A stretch of 64,000 nucleotides of DNA. Origin: Owenia fusiformis. Lineage: Eukaryota > Annelida > Polychaeta > Sabellida > Oweniidae. Below the pieces are notes generated by a model, which saw only the letters and a list, made by a program, of their open reading frames with translations, searched no databases and was not told the DNA's origin. A program made the position numbers and the translations under genes. The stretch lies in contig CAIIXF020000004.1 of NCBI GenBank assembly GCA_903813345.2, forward strand, positions 18,213,513-18,277,512. Reading direction: 5' to 3'. The stretch's first letter is position 1; the number at the start of each line of letters is the position of its first letter. Of this stretch, positions 11,001 to 22,693 are shown one piece after another.

Positions 11001-14000
11001 TCTTTATTGTAGGTGCTTGAATGCGATAATGAATCCTACATGATGTTGAAGGATTGCTAGACTTTGTTACTTTGTGTGATATATTAGAGCATAGTTTGGG
11101 ATATTAGCTGTTTGTTTTCTACCAACATGTTCCTTTATGACTTTTTGGCATTTTTGCTTATATATTTGTATATACGAGTATATTCTCCCCACAGGGGGAA
11201 GAGCCTGATGAGGATGAGGCGTATGCTCTCCATGCAGCACTGAAGCGTGTCTATGCAATGTGGGGCTGCCATGACTTGACCAATTGGAAGCTATGGGACT
11301 CTCTTTTCCATATTGTACGTATGGGCAATGAGCACCCTGAATTGCCAGCTGAGGTAAGTACATATCTAAAAGTAAATGACAACCATAGTATTCATATTTT
11401 TCATTTACATGTATTTAAAAGCATTTATGAACTCCAGTTCTATTCTTCCCATGTAAAGCATGTGTCCATTTTCTCATTTCATTTCAGTGTTTGGAAATTA
11501 TGAATTTGCAATATGAAGAAATAAAGAAATATGAATACATGTCTATGAAATATGAAAAATATGAAAAATCAATGATCTAATTAGGTTGTAATGTGTTTTG
11601 AAACTCGAGCTTTCGAGTTATAAAATACAAACAGTAATGAAATCAAACAAGAATGAACAAAGATCATGTATATATTTGAAATTTAACTAATTGAGCATGA
11701 ATGTGATCTTGCAGTTGATGGTGAAAGCTTTGGCATGTTGTTCCCTGGCAGTTGTATGGAGTCTGCAACAGCTCAATGAGAATGAACCCAGCAAGGTGAG
11801 TACATTAAATGATAACCCTGCAAGATGGGTGCATTATATAGGTGTAATTAAAAGGTGTACTTTGAGTCAGTCTCTCTCTTGATTTATAATTATTTCTTGT
11901 ATATAGTGTATTATTTGGTTGTATTTTAAGAAACTGGAATGTTTCAGAAATGATTGTTGTACTTTGAATGTTTCAGGAGGCAATGTTAGGGGTGACGGAA
12001 CAGGGGCAGTATGCAGTGTTTCAGAAATGATTGATGTTCTTAAATGTTTCAGGAGGCAATGTTAGGGGTGAAGGAACACTTGAAGGAGATGATGAATGCA
12101 TGTATGGAGGCTCTCTTCCACACCCAGGATAGAGTCAATGAGGAGGTAATAGAATATCAACTGTAGAAGCCAAACTTTATCACTAGCATTTTTGATTTAA
12201 GGATTTAAGCCCTTGATTCAGTGCATTGCAGACTGAATCATTCCTAAAAAGGTGTAATTTCAACCTTTGCACGAGATGCGCAGCATCGAGTGTTAAGTAT
12301 CGAAAATAGCACCTGAGTGGATTAAACCAGCCACAATGCATTGAGTCTTGGGCTTAAATTCTTTTCACACATTGCAAAATATTTTCTAAAAAAATCACCT
12401 TAAAGATACAAAATCACCAAAAAAACATTTTCTCAACAAAACTTTTTCAGCGAAACAATTTTAATCTATAGAGTCAACTTGTCACTTTGACAACCATTCA
12501 ATGAATGACCTTGGGTGGTTAGTTGGTTATATAATAAAGTGCAGTTATATGAAATACTGTGCTTGGACTGGCTGTAATCGGACACACCTTCCTTAGCTAT
12601 GCATGAATACATTATTGTTGCAATGATTTCCAATTTGTGGTTGATTTTATGTTATTGTAATGGTTATATCTATATTATTGTCATATTTACAAATTGAAGA
12701 CCTAAGCCGAAGCATTGCTTTTCTGTTTTCCTTCACAATGATCTAATATTATGTATACTATGTTTGTAGGCATTCATCACCATCTGTGATTTGCTAATTG
12801 TGTTCAGCAAGCACATGGGGAACCCACTGTTTGCCCTAATATTATGTATACTATGTTGTTTGTAGGCATTCATCACCATCTGTGATTTGCTGATTGTGTT
12901 CAGTAAGCACATGGGGAACCCATTGTTTGCCCTAATATTATGTATACTATGTTGTTTGTAGGCATTCATCACCATCTGTGATTTGCTGATTGTGTTCAGT
13001 AAGCACATGGGGAACCCACTGTTTGCCCTAATATTATGTCTACTATGTTGTTTGTAGGCATTCATCACCATCTGTGATTTGCTGATTGTGTTCAGCAAGC
13101 ACATGGGGAACCCACTGTTTGCCCTAATATTATGTATACTATGTTGTTTGTAGGCATTCATTACCATCTGTGATTTGCTGATTGTGTTCAGCAAGCACAT
13201 GGGGAACCCACTGTTTGCCCTAATATTATGTATACTATGTTGTTTGTAGGCATTCATTACCATCTGTGACTTGTTGATTGTGTTCAGCAAGCACATGGGG
13301 AACCCACTGTTTGCCCTAATATTATGTATACTATGTTGTTTGTAGGCATTCATCACCATCTGTGACTTGTTGATTGTGTTCAGCAAGCACATGGGGAACC
13401 CACTGTTTGCCCTAATATTATGTATACTATGTTGTTTGTAGGCATTCATCACCATCTGTGATTTGCTGATTGTGTTCAGCAAGCACATGGGGAACCCACT
13501 GTTTGCCCTAATATTATGTATACTATGTTGTTTGTAGGCATTCATTACCATCTGTGATTTGCTGATTGTGTTCAGCAAGCACATGGGGAACCCACTGTTT
13601 GCCCTAATATTATGTATACTATGTTGTTTGTAGGCATTCATCACCATCTGTGATTTGCTGATTGTGTTCAGCAAGCACATGGGGAACCCACTGTTTGCCC
13701 TAATATTATGTATACTATGTTGTTTGTAGGCATTCATTACCATCTGTGACTTGTTGATTGTGTTCAGCAAGCACATGGGGAACCCACTGTTTGCTCCACT
13801 CATCTTTGAACCAGACAAGCACATGCAGGCTAAACTATCTGGCTTTGTCAATGAGAAGGTCTTTATAGATGATGATGATGGTGAGAGGCTCCATTCATTT
13901 CCAAATTACCAATAACTCTTTATGTCTTTACTGCCCTCTGTGCACTGGTTGATTAAGTAATTTATAAGGAACTGTGATAGGACTTAAATCTCCATCTATA

Positions 14001-17000
14001 TAGGATTTACAGAATTCAAAAATGGAGAAGTTAAATGATTTTTATATTAATTCCATTTTAAAGTGCAAACATTCTCTTGTTCAATTTGTTAAAAATAAAT
14101 TTTGAATTAAATAATTTTGATTTGTATGTGAGACTTGAGAAAAAATAAAATAATTACAACCTACTATTAGAAGAAAGTTAAATGAATGATTCATTTCTTT
14201 TATTTCAGACGAGACTGATGAGAACATTAAGATTGAAGAGCTCCATAAACGTCGTAACTTCCTTGCCTCATTCTGCAAATTGGTCATCTACAACGTGATC
14301 AGCATCAAGGCTGCCACAGACATGTTCAAACAATACATGAAGGTATGCTCTTCGAATGTCAGCACTTGTACTTCCTTTTTATTACTTCAGTTTATGTATC
14401 TTTGTTGAAGAAAATTAAATAAATGTAATGCTTCAGTCACATTTTATATATGGCAACTATATGGCGGCCATAGCTTCCAAAAGAAAAATATGCAGCATAA
14501 AGTACAGGATAAGCAGTACAATGTACAGTAGATTTTGTATATCGATTTTGTGAAGCCATACTCCCGTCGTGAGCAAATGTGACTGAGGCTTAACTAGTGA
14601 ACTGCAACTTGTGTGTACATTCCAAGATTGGTAAGTAACCATGTTATTTGTATTGCAGTACTATATACAATTATCATTCTGATTGCAGTACTACAATGAT
14701 TATGGTGACATCATCAAGGCAACATTAAGCAAATCCAGAGAAATCAACAAAGTGGCTACAGCTAAAACTATGGCCAAGGGTCTCACAAATGTAAGTTCAC
14801 AGTCTTCCATAATGACTTTCTCTATCTAATCAACTGCTTATCCCAGAGCATTTACAATGTACAGCAGGTACAGTATATATGGTTCATAGAATATATTTTT
14901 CTCATGCATACAGGTTTTTATCTACTTTCGTGCGAAAACAAAATGACTTTATCTATAATTACGAAAAACAAAATTAGTTATTTGGATGTCTAATTAACTA
15001 TTCTAAGCCCACAATTCCTTGCTTGATGATTGTATGTAATGATCAATATTTCATCAATGTTTTCTCAATCCAGGACTATTCTCTGAAATAGGTATGATGT
15101 ATATCTTTAAAAAAAGACGATTTATATAAGGATTCCAGAATAACCCATGAATATGTTTCAGCTAAGGTACAGTGTTTGGTTTAATGTATCTTAAATTTCA
15201 AAATTGCTTGTTTATATTGTGCTAGGCATTCAGTGAAGTGAAACTAGAACAGAACAATGTGGATAGATCTTCAGAGGGCTTTATACAGATCAAAGAGTTG
15301 GCCAGAAGGTTTGCATTGTCATTTGGATTAGACCAGATTAAGAACAGAGAAGCCGTGGCTGCAATGCACAAGTAAGTCACCCATGGTCATCAATCAAGCA
15401 GTTCTATTTTACTTACATAAAGTGTGAACACTGAATACTGTACATCTAACCATGTGTCACCTTTATTTGGACAATTCATCACCTGGCAAGTGATTTTTAT
15501 TGAGAAAATCACCCTTAAATTGAATATTTTGATTTTAAAGTATAAAATTACAAACATTAATTTGGTAATACATGTGTTAACTGTCAGTAGAGTGGCTTTT
15601 TCTAACAAGAATCTCATGAAATGTTTTATGAATGACCATTACCATATATAGACAAACTCTATCTCTTGATATTTTTCTGTATAACTTGCTAGTAGGCCAG
15701 ATTTCATTGTCAGTTACATGACTACTACATTCTACACTTGCAGGGAGGGTATCCTGTTTGCTTTGAACCCTATGGAGAATCCTGATGACCCTAACGGAGC
15801 TCCACCTAATGTTGCATTCCTAGAGATCCTCACAGAGTTCTGTAGCAGACTCATGAAACAGGACAAGAAGACAGTGTAAGTGAAACATCTTAAATCCAGA
15901 CCCTTAGTTTACTTAATTTGCCAAAAATACTGGAAATTACTGACTTTGGCCATCTTACATCCAGTATAATTTGTTACCATTTTCTTATTGTATTCTACAT
16001 GCCACTACATTAGATTATATTATATTATGTCACTTGCTTATTTTGACTTCTAGTGTGACATACCTTGACAAGCATCTCTCACATGGTATCCCAGCATCTA
16101 GGTCAGATGACTGGCTGCCACTGCTCACATACAGGAACAGCCTGGTACAGGGAGAGGAAGAGGAGACAGTCATACCTCCAGGACCTGGCGCCCTCTATAA
16201 GAACAAAGTGGGCAGACCTAAGGGTGGAAGGCACAAGAAGAGAGGAGCAGCTGTACCAGAGGGTGAGTCTTTCATACAAACATTCCCTTTAACATACTTC
16301 CCTGTTTATTATAGATTAACGTCCATTGTAAAGTAGTTGAGTAGGGCTAGCTTTGTACCTGCTAACTCACCATTCTATGGATAGATATTTTTCACTTAGC
16401 TGAGAAAATTATGTTTCATAGCAGTACAATATTATCATCTTTGGCTCTTTTGCCTCACCTATTCAAACTTTATTTAATAAGACTTTGTGTATATTTGCAG
16501 CCAGTGGATTCCAGACACCTGCAGGTCGAATGGGAGGCCCCCAGACCTCAACAGCCATTAAGAGGCCTAGGCATGATGAGGAGTCCGTAGGATCAGATAA
16601 TCTATCAGAACAAGGCTCAGAAAGAGACTTCCAAGACTCGTAAGTAGCTTCATGAGGAAAGTTTATTCATATACGAATTCACTCAGACTTTGTTTTCAGA
16701 ATATTATTCATTGAATCATTGGCATGGTATTTCAGGTAATTTATGAAAAGTTTTTCCAAAATATTTCTTGGGATTACTAAAAGAATTGTTATTAGACAGT
16801 TTTGTAGTCGATATACTTTTGTTCCAGGACTATGAATATATCTCATATATCGCAAGCCTCTTGGTTGGCCCAGAAACAACAGGAATCTCTCAGACAACAA
16901 CAACAACAACAGAGCTATGGAAGAGTCACACGTGGCAGGTAAGAACAACAGGCACTTTTTAGTTTATTTGCAAAACATCTCAACACTTGATCCAGAGATA

Positions 17001-18677
17001 GCTTGTATTTGCAAGTGCAACTAACACATGTCGACTACCAGATTAACCTACTTTTTCATGACCAACTCATTTAAATATGAATGGAATAGTGGCAGGTACT
17101 ATTCATATTTAAATGAGTTTCCAGTAAAATAGCAGGTTAATCCGGTGGTCGACAGGCGTTAGTTGCATTTGCAAATACAAGCTAATTTACATTCAGTTTT
17201 TACCATTAAATGGCCAGGAATAAGTTAATGTGGAGTTAGTTAGTTGCATTATTGTATTCACTTCCTTTGTTGATTCCTGTTTTTCTTAATTATAAATACA
17301 TCTGTGTTATATTAATTTTTGCTGCCTAGTGGAGAATTTGTTCAACCCTTGATTCCACATCAGTACAGGTAAGATGACTGTTGTAATATGAATGATGATG
17401 TTGTTTTATGTACACATACATGTCTTATGTTGTAATATCTTATGCTTATATATGTCTATATGTCAGTGTTGTTATATGTACACACTACACAACTTTTTCA
17501 ATAATAAGTGTTGTAATGCCAATGCTTTATTGTATACCTATACAGGTAAATGTTGTATTATGAACGAGGATTGAAGTTACCAATGTGATTATTCTAAAAC
17601 TAAAAGTTTTTATCAAGCCTGAGATTTCATCAGTATATTGTTTGATGGATTTGATCAATATACAGGATTTCAAAAGAAATTAATTTGTTGTTTATATTCA
17701 TGCTTGAGTGAAGAAGACTACCTGGTCCTGGGGCAATTATTTCATCCAGAAATGTTAAATCAATCAAAATTAAAAAGTTCATTTATTGGGATCAAAAAGA
17801 GGTATATTTAAAAAAATGATATTAACCCCTCATGAGAACAACTTATTGTACTGTTATACATCTGTATGTGTATCCGTAGGCGTATGTGTGAATGCGTGAA
17901 TACAAGAACTATAGGAAGTATCACAACCTCTGTGTTCACCTTTAAAAATTAAATGGTTTAGTTGTTCAAAATGTGCTGTTAATACTGTCTAGGGATGAGG
18001 TCCCACTGTGGTTATCTCTTATTGGCTCACATTATATTTACAGACCCCCTGCTCCACCAGGCCAGATGTCTATGATGTCACCTGGCAGTAATGTTAGTAT
18101 AGGATCATTTGAGAGTCCACAGTCTATACCCCCACAGAGACCCCGCTTTGATGAACCATCGTCACACATTGTCTCAGTAAGTAAATATGTTCAACACTGT
18201 CATTATATTTTACTTGTAATGTGAAAACATGTCGTCCCATTTTACTTGTAAATGTGAAAACCTGACAACCTATTTTACTTGTAAATGTGAAAACATGTAA
18301 AATTTGTGGAATTTTACTTGCAAATAAGTGGTATTATTCCTAGCAGCTTCAAACTGACCCATTCTGCAAGTCATCTGAGTACTTCAAGAGCCTTTCAGAA
18401 ATATTTTAAAAAATATATCAAGATTTATCTTTTTTGGTGTAGAATTATTTCTCCAATCATGGACAAATATATGAACACCTTCTGCCCAAATAAATGACTG
18501 CCAATATGCATAAATTGGACTTTTATCTCACCATGCATTGCCTTGGTATCTATATATCATCAGTCCACAATTTCAAGAATTGTTTACAGAAATAAACTAT
18601 TGTTTATATGAGTACAAATTGTTGAATATAATTCTAATTTTGCATTTCAGTCGGAGGTAGATATGCAACACTTTTGA
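5007..18677 (+). CDS. STAG: STAG/SA cohesin subunit (stromal antigen, Scc3 orthologue), complete
   Basis: Encodes the HEAT-repeat cohesin subunit that binds RAD21/SCC1 and helps load and hold the ring on chromatin. Coding exons: 5007-5161, 5405-5486, 5752-5883, 6210-6383, 6485-6689, 6873-7024, 7335-7532, 7634-7732, 7942-8094, 8488-8637, 9031-9144, 9401-9505, 9695-9784, 10011-10160, 10626-10769, 11195-11353, 11715-11795, 12053-12145, 13730-13880, 14209-14342, 14689-14790, 15226-15371, 15744-15875, 16054-16262, 16501-16639, 16828-16938, 17330-17368, 18044-18176, 18651-18677. All joints are GT-AG and in phase, giving 1252 residues, as in human STAG1/2. A basic/acidic N-terminus (to ~125) precedes the STAG domain (~180-300). 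The conserved SCD follows (~301-400; [34 protein letters not shown]). Later signatures include [34 protein letters not shown] and [16 protein letters not shown]. The tail is diverged, with a short poly-Gln. Start chosen as the first ATG after the acceptor. Confidence 0.96.
11941..12072 (+). repeat. 78-bp tandem duplication spanning the acceptor of STAG exon 18
   Basis: The segment GTTTCAGAAATGATTG to AATGTTTCAG plus the exon start GAGGCAATGTTAGGGGTGA occurs twice, at 11941 and 12019. The upstream acceptor (exon would start at 11977) leads after 17 codons to TGA, so only the downstream acceptor at 12053 gives the conserved protein. The upstream copy is a decoy. Confidence 0.8.
12206..12358. 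repeat. Small fold-back element in STAG intron 18
   Basis: The left arm TTTAAGCCCTTGATTCAGTG then CATTGCAGACTG is an imperfect reverse complement of the right arm, which ends near 12358 in CAATGCATTGAGTCTTGGGC then TTAAA. No coding capacity; probably a small MITE. Confidence 0.5.
12742..13794 (+). repeat. 11-copy, 96-bp tandem array of a splice acceptor plus the start of STAG exon 19
   Basis: Exon-like starts occur every 96 bases at 12770, 12866, 12962, 13058, 13154, 13250, 13346, 13442, 13538, 13634 and 13730. Each unit carries about 30 bases of intron end (CTAATATTATGTATACTATG then TTGTTTGTAG) and the first 65-66 bases of exon 19, encoding [20 protein letters not shown]. Only the last copy, at 13730, continues into the exon body ([10 protein letters not shown] and on). 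In all others the exon frame runs into the TAG of the next acceptor after 31 codons. Copies differ at a few third-position-like sites (ATCACC/ATTACC, GATTTGCTG/GACTTGTTG, CAGTAAG/CAGCAAG), and the first has a 3-base shorter intron part. Confidence 0.95.
16999..17184. mobile_element. Fold-back MITE-like element in STAG intron
   Basis: The ends TAGCTTGTATTTGCAAGTGC and GCATTTGCAAATACAAGCTA are inverted, and complementarity continues inward (AACTAAC, GTCGAC, AGATTAACCT, ACTCATTTAAATATGAAT) to a loop near 17085-17100. The whole 186 bases could fold into one long hairpin. A TA dinucleotide at each tip would suit a Tc1/mariner-type origin, but this is only suggestive. Confidence 0.7.
18205..18302. 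repeat. Short tandem repeat in STAG intron 28
   Basis: Three imperfect copies of a ~36-base unit, TTTTACTTGTAAATGTGAAA followed by ACATG or ACCTG, lie just downstream of exon 28. No function inferred. Confidence 0.6.
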
Positions 18678-19210
18678 GAGAAAATAAAAGAGGACTATAA
18701 AAGAAAAAATAGAGGACAATGAGAGGAATAATAGAGGATTATGAGAGAGAAGTGAGGAAATCTATTTGACGTCAATATAACATGCTCATGACTCAGATGT
18801 TTCAGAGCCCTGGAATTTGGAATAAACTAATAGGGAAATAAGTAACATTGACTTTGAACAAAGGCATCAGTAAATTATGTTGTATTATCATTTATAGATT
18901 TTATATTGTACACCTCATTGTGAATATACATTATTTTAGTGATATTTCAATGTACAGTACATTTCATTGTTTACAGTATGTTCAACGTTGTGAATGCCCA
19001 TTGTCACTTCTTTGGAGATATATCATTATCAGACGAATTACTGACCATGAACATCTTCATCATAGTGTTGTAGACTCTTTATAAAAACTGGAAGTGGTTG
19101 CCTAATATGTCAAATTATGATACATCAGAGGACAAAGAAGTTGATGTGAATATAGTTACATGTACTGATGTAGCATGAAATTAAAACAATCAATAAACAA
19201 AAAGAAATTG
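18678..19210 (+). other. 3'UTR and polyadenylation signals of STAG
   Basis: After the TGA at 18675-18677 the sequence is AT-rich and non-coding. AATAAA hexamers lie at 18821-18826 and 19192-19197; the second, in an A-rich context, is the more likely main site. The cleavage position is not determinable here. Confidence 0.5.
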
Positions 19211-19947
19211 TAAATTACTTGTGCAATTTTGCTTTTATTTGATATAAAGTTGAAATTACATTGTAAGTTTTGGAACACATCATAGAATGTAGTAAACTGG
19301 TAAGACTGCAATCCATAAGGCTTACTGATATTTTAATGTTGTTTCACATATAGTGAAGTGTACAAAATACATATTAAAATAAATGTATTTATTTCAAACT
19401 GGAATTCAAGTTATGTTTTATGTCAAGGTATACATGAGCATATCTGACAAGACTGACAGCCATCAAATCTAAATGGCCATCATTTTATATTACACACGAT
19501 CACCTACATGAATTACATATGATGAATCAATGAATTTCTTTGACATTTAATGATATTACATTATTATAGATACACTGTAAATATAGTATTCTCAAAGCGT
19601 GAGAGGCTCCACAGCTTTGTCTTAGACATTCTGTAATACCGCTCCTGCTTTTAGTGTTACGGTGAATGTACGGTAGGCCTATATATTTTCTACATTTTTT
19701 TATGTCGCTGCCAAAAGTGGTGACATAGTTATGGTCTTCAACTTTTTTTGTGATGGTGGTTGGCATTAAGAGTTTGGTGTCTGTAACAAATGGTAGGTGG
19801 TGACATTTTGCATGTTTAACCTGTAAACCTTGTACTATAAATGTGGCAAGTAATATTTATAATTCTGAAGACTATACATTTCAATTAAATCATAAATAAC
19901 TGAACAACATGATGAGACATTATATAATCTTTTTGAGAAACTACATT
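19211..19947. other. Intergenic DNA after STAG with a degenerate TGTCACCACC-family fragment
   Basis: No gene was seen. At 19705-19823 the words GTCGCTGCCAAAAGTGGTGA, CATAGTTATGGTC, and GTAGGTGGTGACATTTTGCA match both ends of the element at 41090-42525, with its middle missing. A similar shrunken copy lies in a STAG intron at about 8827-8935. Confidence 0.45.
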
Positions 19948-22693
19948 TAACTAGATTTGTGAAATTGAACAAGTTCAATTTAAGACTCCAGATTTATTTG
20001 ACCTAGATAGATCAGTAAAGAGCTGAGTAAGTAACTGAGTAATTAGCTGAGTAAGTACCTTAGTAGTAGTTGAGTAAGTAGCTGAGTAAGTAACTGAGTA
20101 AAAAGCTGAGTAGGTAGCTGAGTAAGTAGCTGAGTAAGTACCTGAGTTAGTAGCTGAGTAAGTTGCTAAGGAAGTAATAACTAATTAAGTAAATGAGTAA
20201 GTAGTCAAATAAGTAGCTGAGTAGGTAGAGAGGTAAAGTAGGGTATGCAGGAATTTTTGAAATCCAGATCCAGATTCCTGAGGAAATTCTACCCCTAATT
20301 CATAACTCATACTTTAAAATTGGAAAACTTTTTATTTTGACCTACATTTCGGACACCATATCTCAAAAGTGGGTCAAAAAACTTATTGACGGCAAAATGT
20401 TAACATTATTAGCACACTCTTTGCTACAAGTTTACAAAATTTCGGAGAATATCATTGAAGTGTAGTGTCAGAATCGCAAAATAAAAAAAACTATGAATTT
20501 GACCTAGATTTTGAACTAGGTATTTTGGTGTCCAAACTTTGAAGGAAAGTAGCTTTTGAGGTCCCCTTCTTCTATGGGCTTTCATTATGTTTAGCTGTAC
20601 TCATTCTATATCTCGTATTTTTATACTTCAAAAAATTATTCGGTCCCATTGATTTAACATTGGGCACCAAATTTAGCGATTTTTGAGATTTCAAAACGCC
20701 ATAACTTCCGAACAGGAGGTCGAATCAAAATTTGATTTACAGATTCGGATTCCTGATAAAATTCTACCCCTTATTCATAACTCATACGTTACATTTGAAG
20801 ATTTTTTTATTTTGACCTACTTTTGGGACACCATATCTCAAAAGTGGGTCAAAATACTTTTTGACGGCAAAAGGCTAACACTATTAGCACACTCTTGGCT
20901 ACATGTATACAAAATTTTAAAGCAAATCATTTAAATATAGTGTCAGAATCGCAAAAATAAGGGAAAACTATAAATTTGACCTAGATTTTGACCTAGGCAT
21001 TTTGGTGTCCAAATTTTGGAGCTAAGTAGTCTTCGAGGTCCCCTTCTTTAATAGGCTTTCATTATATTAAGCTGTACTCAGTCTATATCTCGTATTTTAC
21101 ACTTCAAAAAATCTTTTTTTCCCATTGACATGACATGGGGCAGCAAATTCAGCGATTTTTGAGCTTTCAAAACACCATAACTTCCGAACAGGAGGTCGAA
21201 TCAAAATTTGATTTACAGATTCGGATTCCTGATAAAATTCTACCCCTTATTCATAACTCATACGTTACATTTGAAGATTTTTTTATTTTGACCTACTTTT
21301 GGGACACCATATCTCAAAAGTGGGTCAAAATACTTTTTGACGGCAAAAGGCTAACACTATTAGCACACTCTTGGCTACATGTATACACAATTTCGAAGAA
21401 TATAATTAAAGTGTAGTGTCAGAATCGCAAAAATAAGGAAAAGCTTTGAATTTGACCTAGATTTTGACCTAGGCATTTTGTTGTCCAAATTTTCAAGATT
21501 AGAAGGTTTTGAGGTCCCCTTCTTTTATGGGCTTCCATTATGTTTAGCTGTACTTAGTCTATATCTCGTATTTTACACTTCAAAAAAATATTTTTTCCCA
21601 TTGACATAACATGGGGCACCAAATTTAGCGATTTTTGAGCTTTCAAAACGCCATAACTTCCGAACCGGAAGTCGGATCGAAATTTGGTTTGCAGATTTGG
21701 ATTCCAGAGAAAATTCTATCCTTAATTCATAGCTCATACGTTAAATTTGGAAATTTTTTATTTTGACCTACTTTTCGGACACGCCATAACTTCCAAACCG
21801 GAAGTCGGATCGAAATTTGGTTTGCAGATTCGGATTCCTGAGAAAATTCTATACTTAAATCATAACTCAAACGTCAAATTTTGAGACTTTTTTATTTTGA
21901 CCTACTTTTCGGACACCATATCTCAAAAATGGGGCAAAATACTTTTTGACGGCAAAAGGCTTACACTATTAGCAGACTCTTAGCTACATGTATACAAAAT
22001 TTCGAAGAATATAATAAATCTGTTGTGTCAGAATCGCAAAAATAAGGAAAAACTTTGAATTTGACCTAGATTTTGACCTAGGCATTTTGGTGTCCAAATT
22101 TTGAAGCTAGATGGCTTATGAGGTCCCCTTCTTTTAAAAGCTTTCATTATATTTAGCTGAACTCAGTCTATATTTCGTATTTTTTACTTCAAAAAAATCT
22201 TTTTTCCCATTGACTTAACATGGGCACCAAATTTAGCGATTTTTGAGCTTTCAAAACGCCATAACTTCCGAACGGGAAGTCGGATCAAAATTTGGTTTGC
22301 AGATTCGGATTCCTGAGAAAATTCTACCTTTATTTCATAGCTCATATGTTAAATTTGGAGAACTTTTTGGTTTTGACCTACTTTCAGGACGCCATATCTC
22401 AAAATCGCTAAGAGCAATCAAAAAACGGATGGCACACTCTCGATTTGTTTTTTTCTAAGCTACATGTAGAAACTAAGATGAAGTAGTTCCGACAAACAAC
22501 AACGAAGATAATTGACAGAATGTTGATTTGACCTTGATTTGACCTAGTTCTTGACCCTTGACCTAGATAAAAATTTGACCTAATTTCCCATCATCCCAGG
22601 TACTGCCCCTAGTTGATCATGTAAGCAGCTTAAAGTAAATTCTTTTAGTTGGTGAGAAATCTGGGAAGGAGGAAGATTCTGAAAGAATAATAA
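19948..22693. repeat. ~2.75-kb tandem repeat unit, left copy
   Basis: Starts with TAACTAGATTTGTGAAATTG, followed by a simple-repeat zone of GAGTAAGTAGCT-like words (to ~20235). It then has ~475-bp subrepeats, each opening with CATAACTTCCGAAC and running through GACCTACTTTTCGGACACC and a GACCTAGATTTTGACCTAGG box. Subrepeat starts lie near 20697, 21175, 21650, 21785 (a 135-bp partial) and 22258. A gap of ~110 bases near 20250 is present relative to the right copy. The short frames inside are not conserved as protein and are not called as genes. Confidence 0.9.

Noticed and set aside
11013-11060. Exon-like stretch after TTATTGTAG in STAG intron 15
   Set aside because: It resembles the start of exon 15 (GTGCTTGA) but stops within 16 codons, and the protein is continuous without it.
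12742-13794. CRISPR-like array (regular repeats)
   Set aside because: The units are contiguous copies without unique spacers, in a eukaryotic intron and exon context.
12733-13851. 372-codon minus-strand open frame with eleven ~32-residue repeats
   Set aside because: It is antisense to the 96-bp STAG acceptor/exon array. The repeat unit length is divisible by three, so one strand stays open by construction. There is no independent splice, start or family support.
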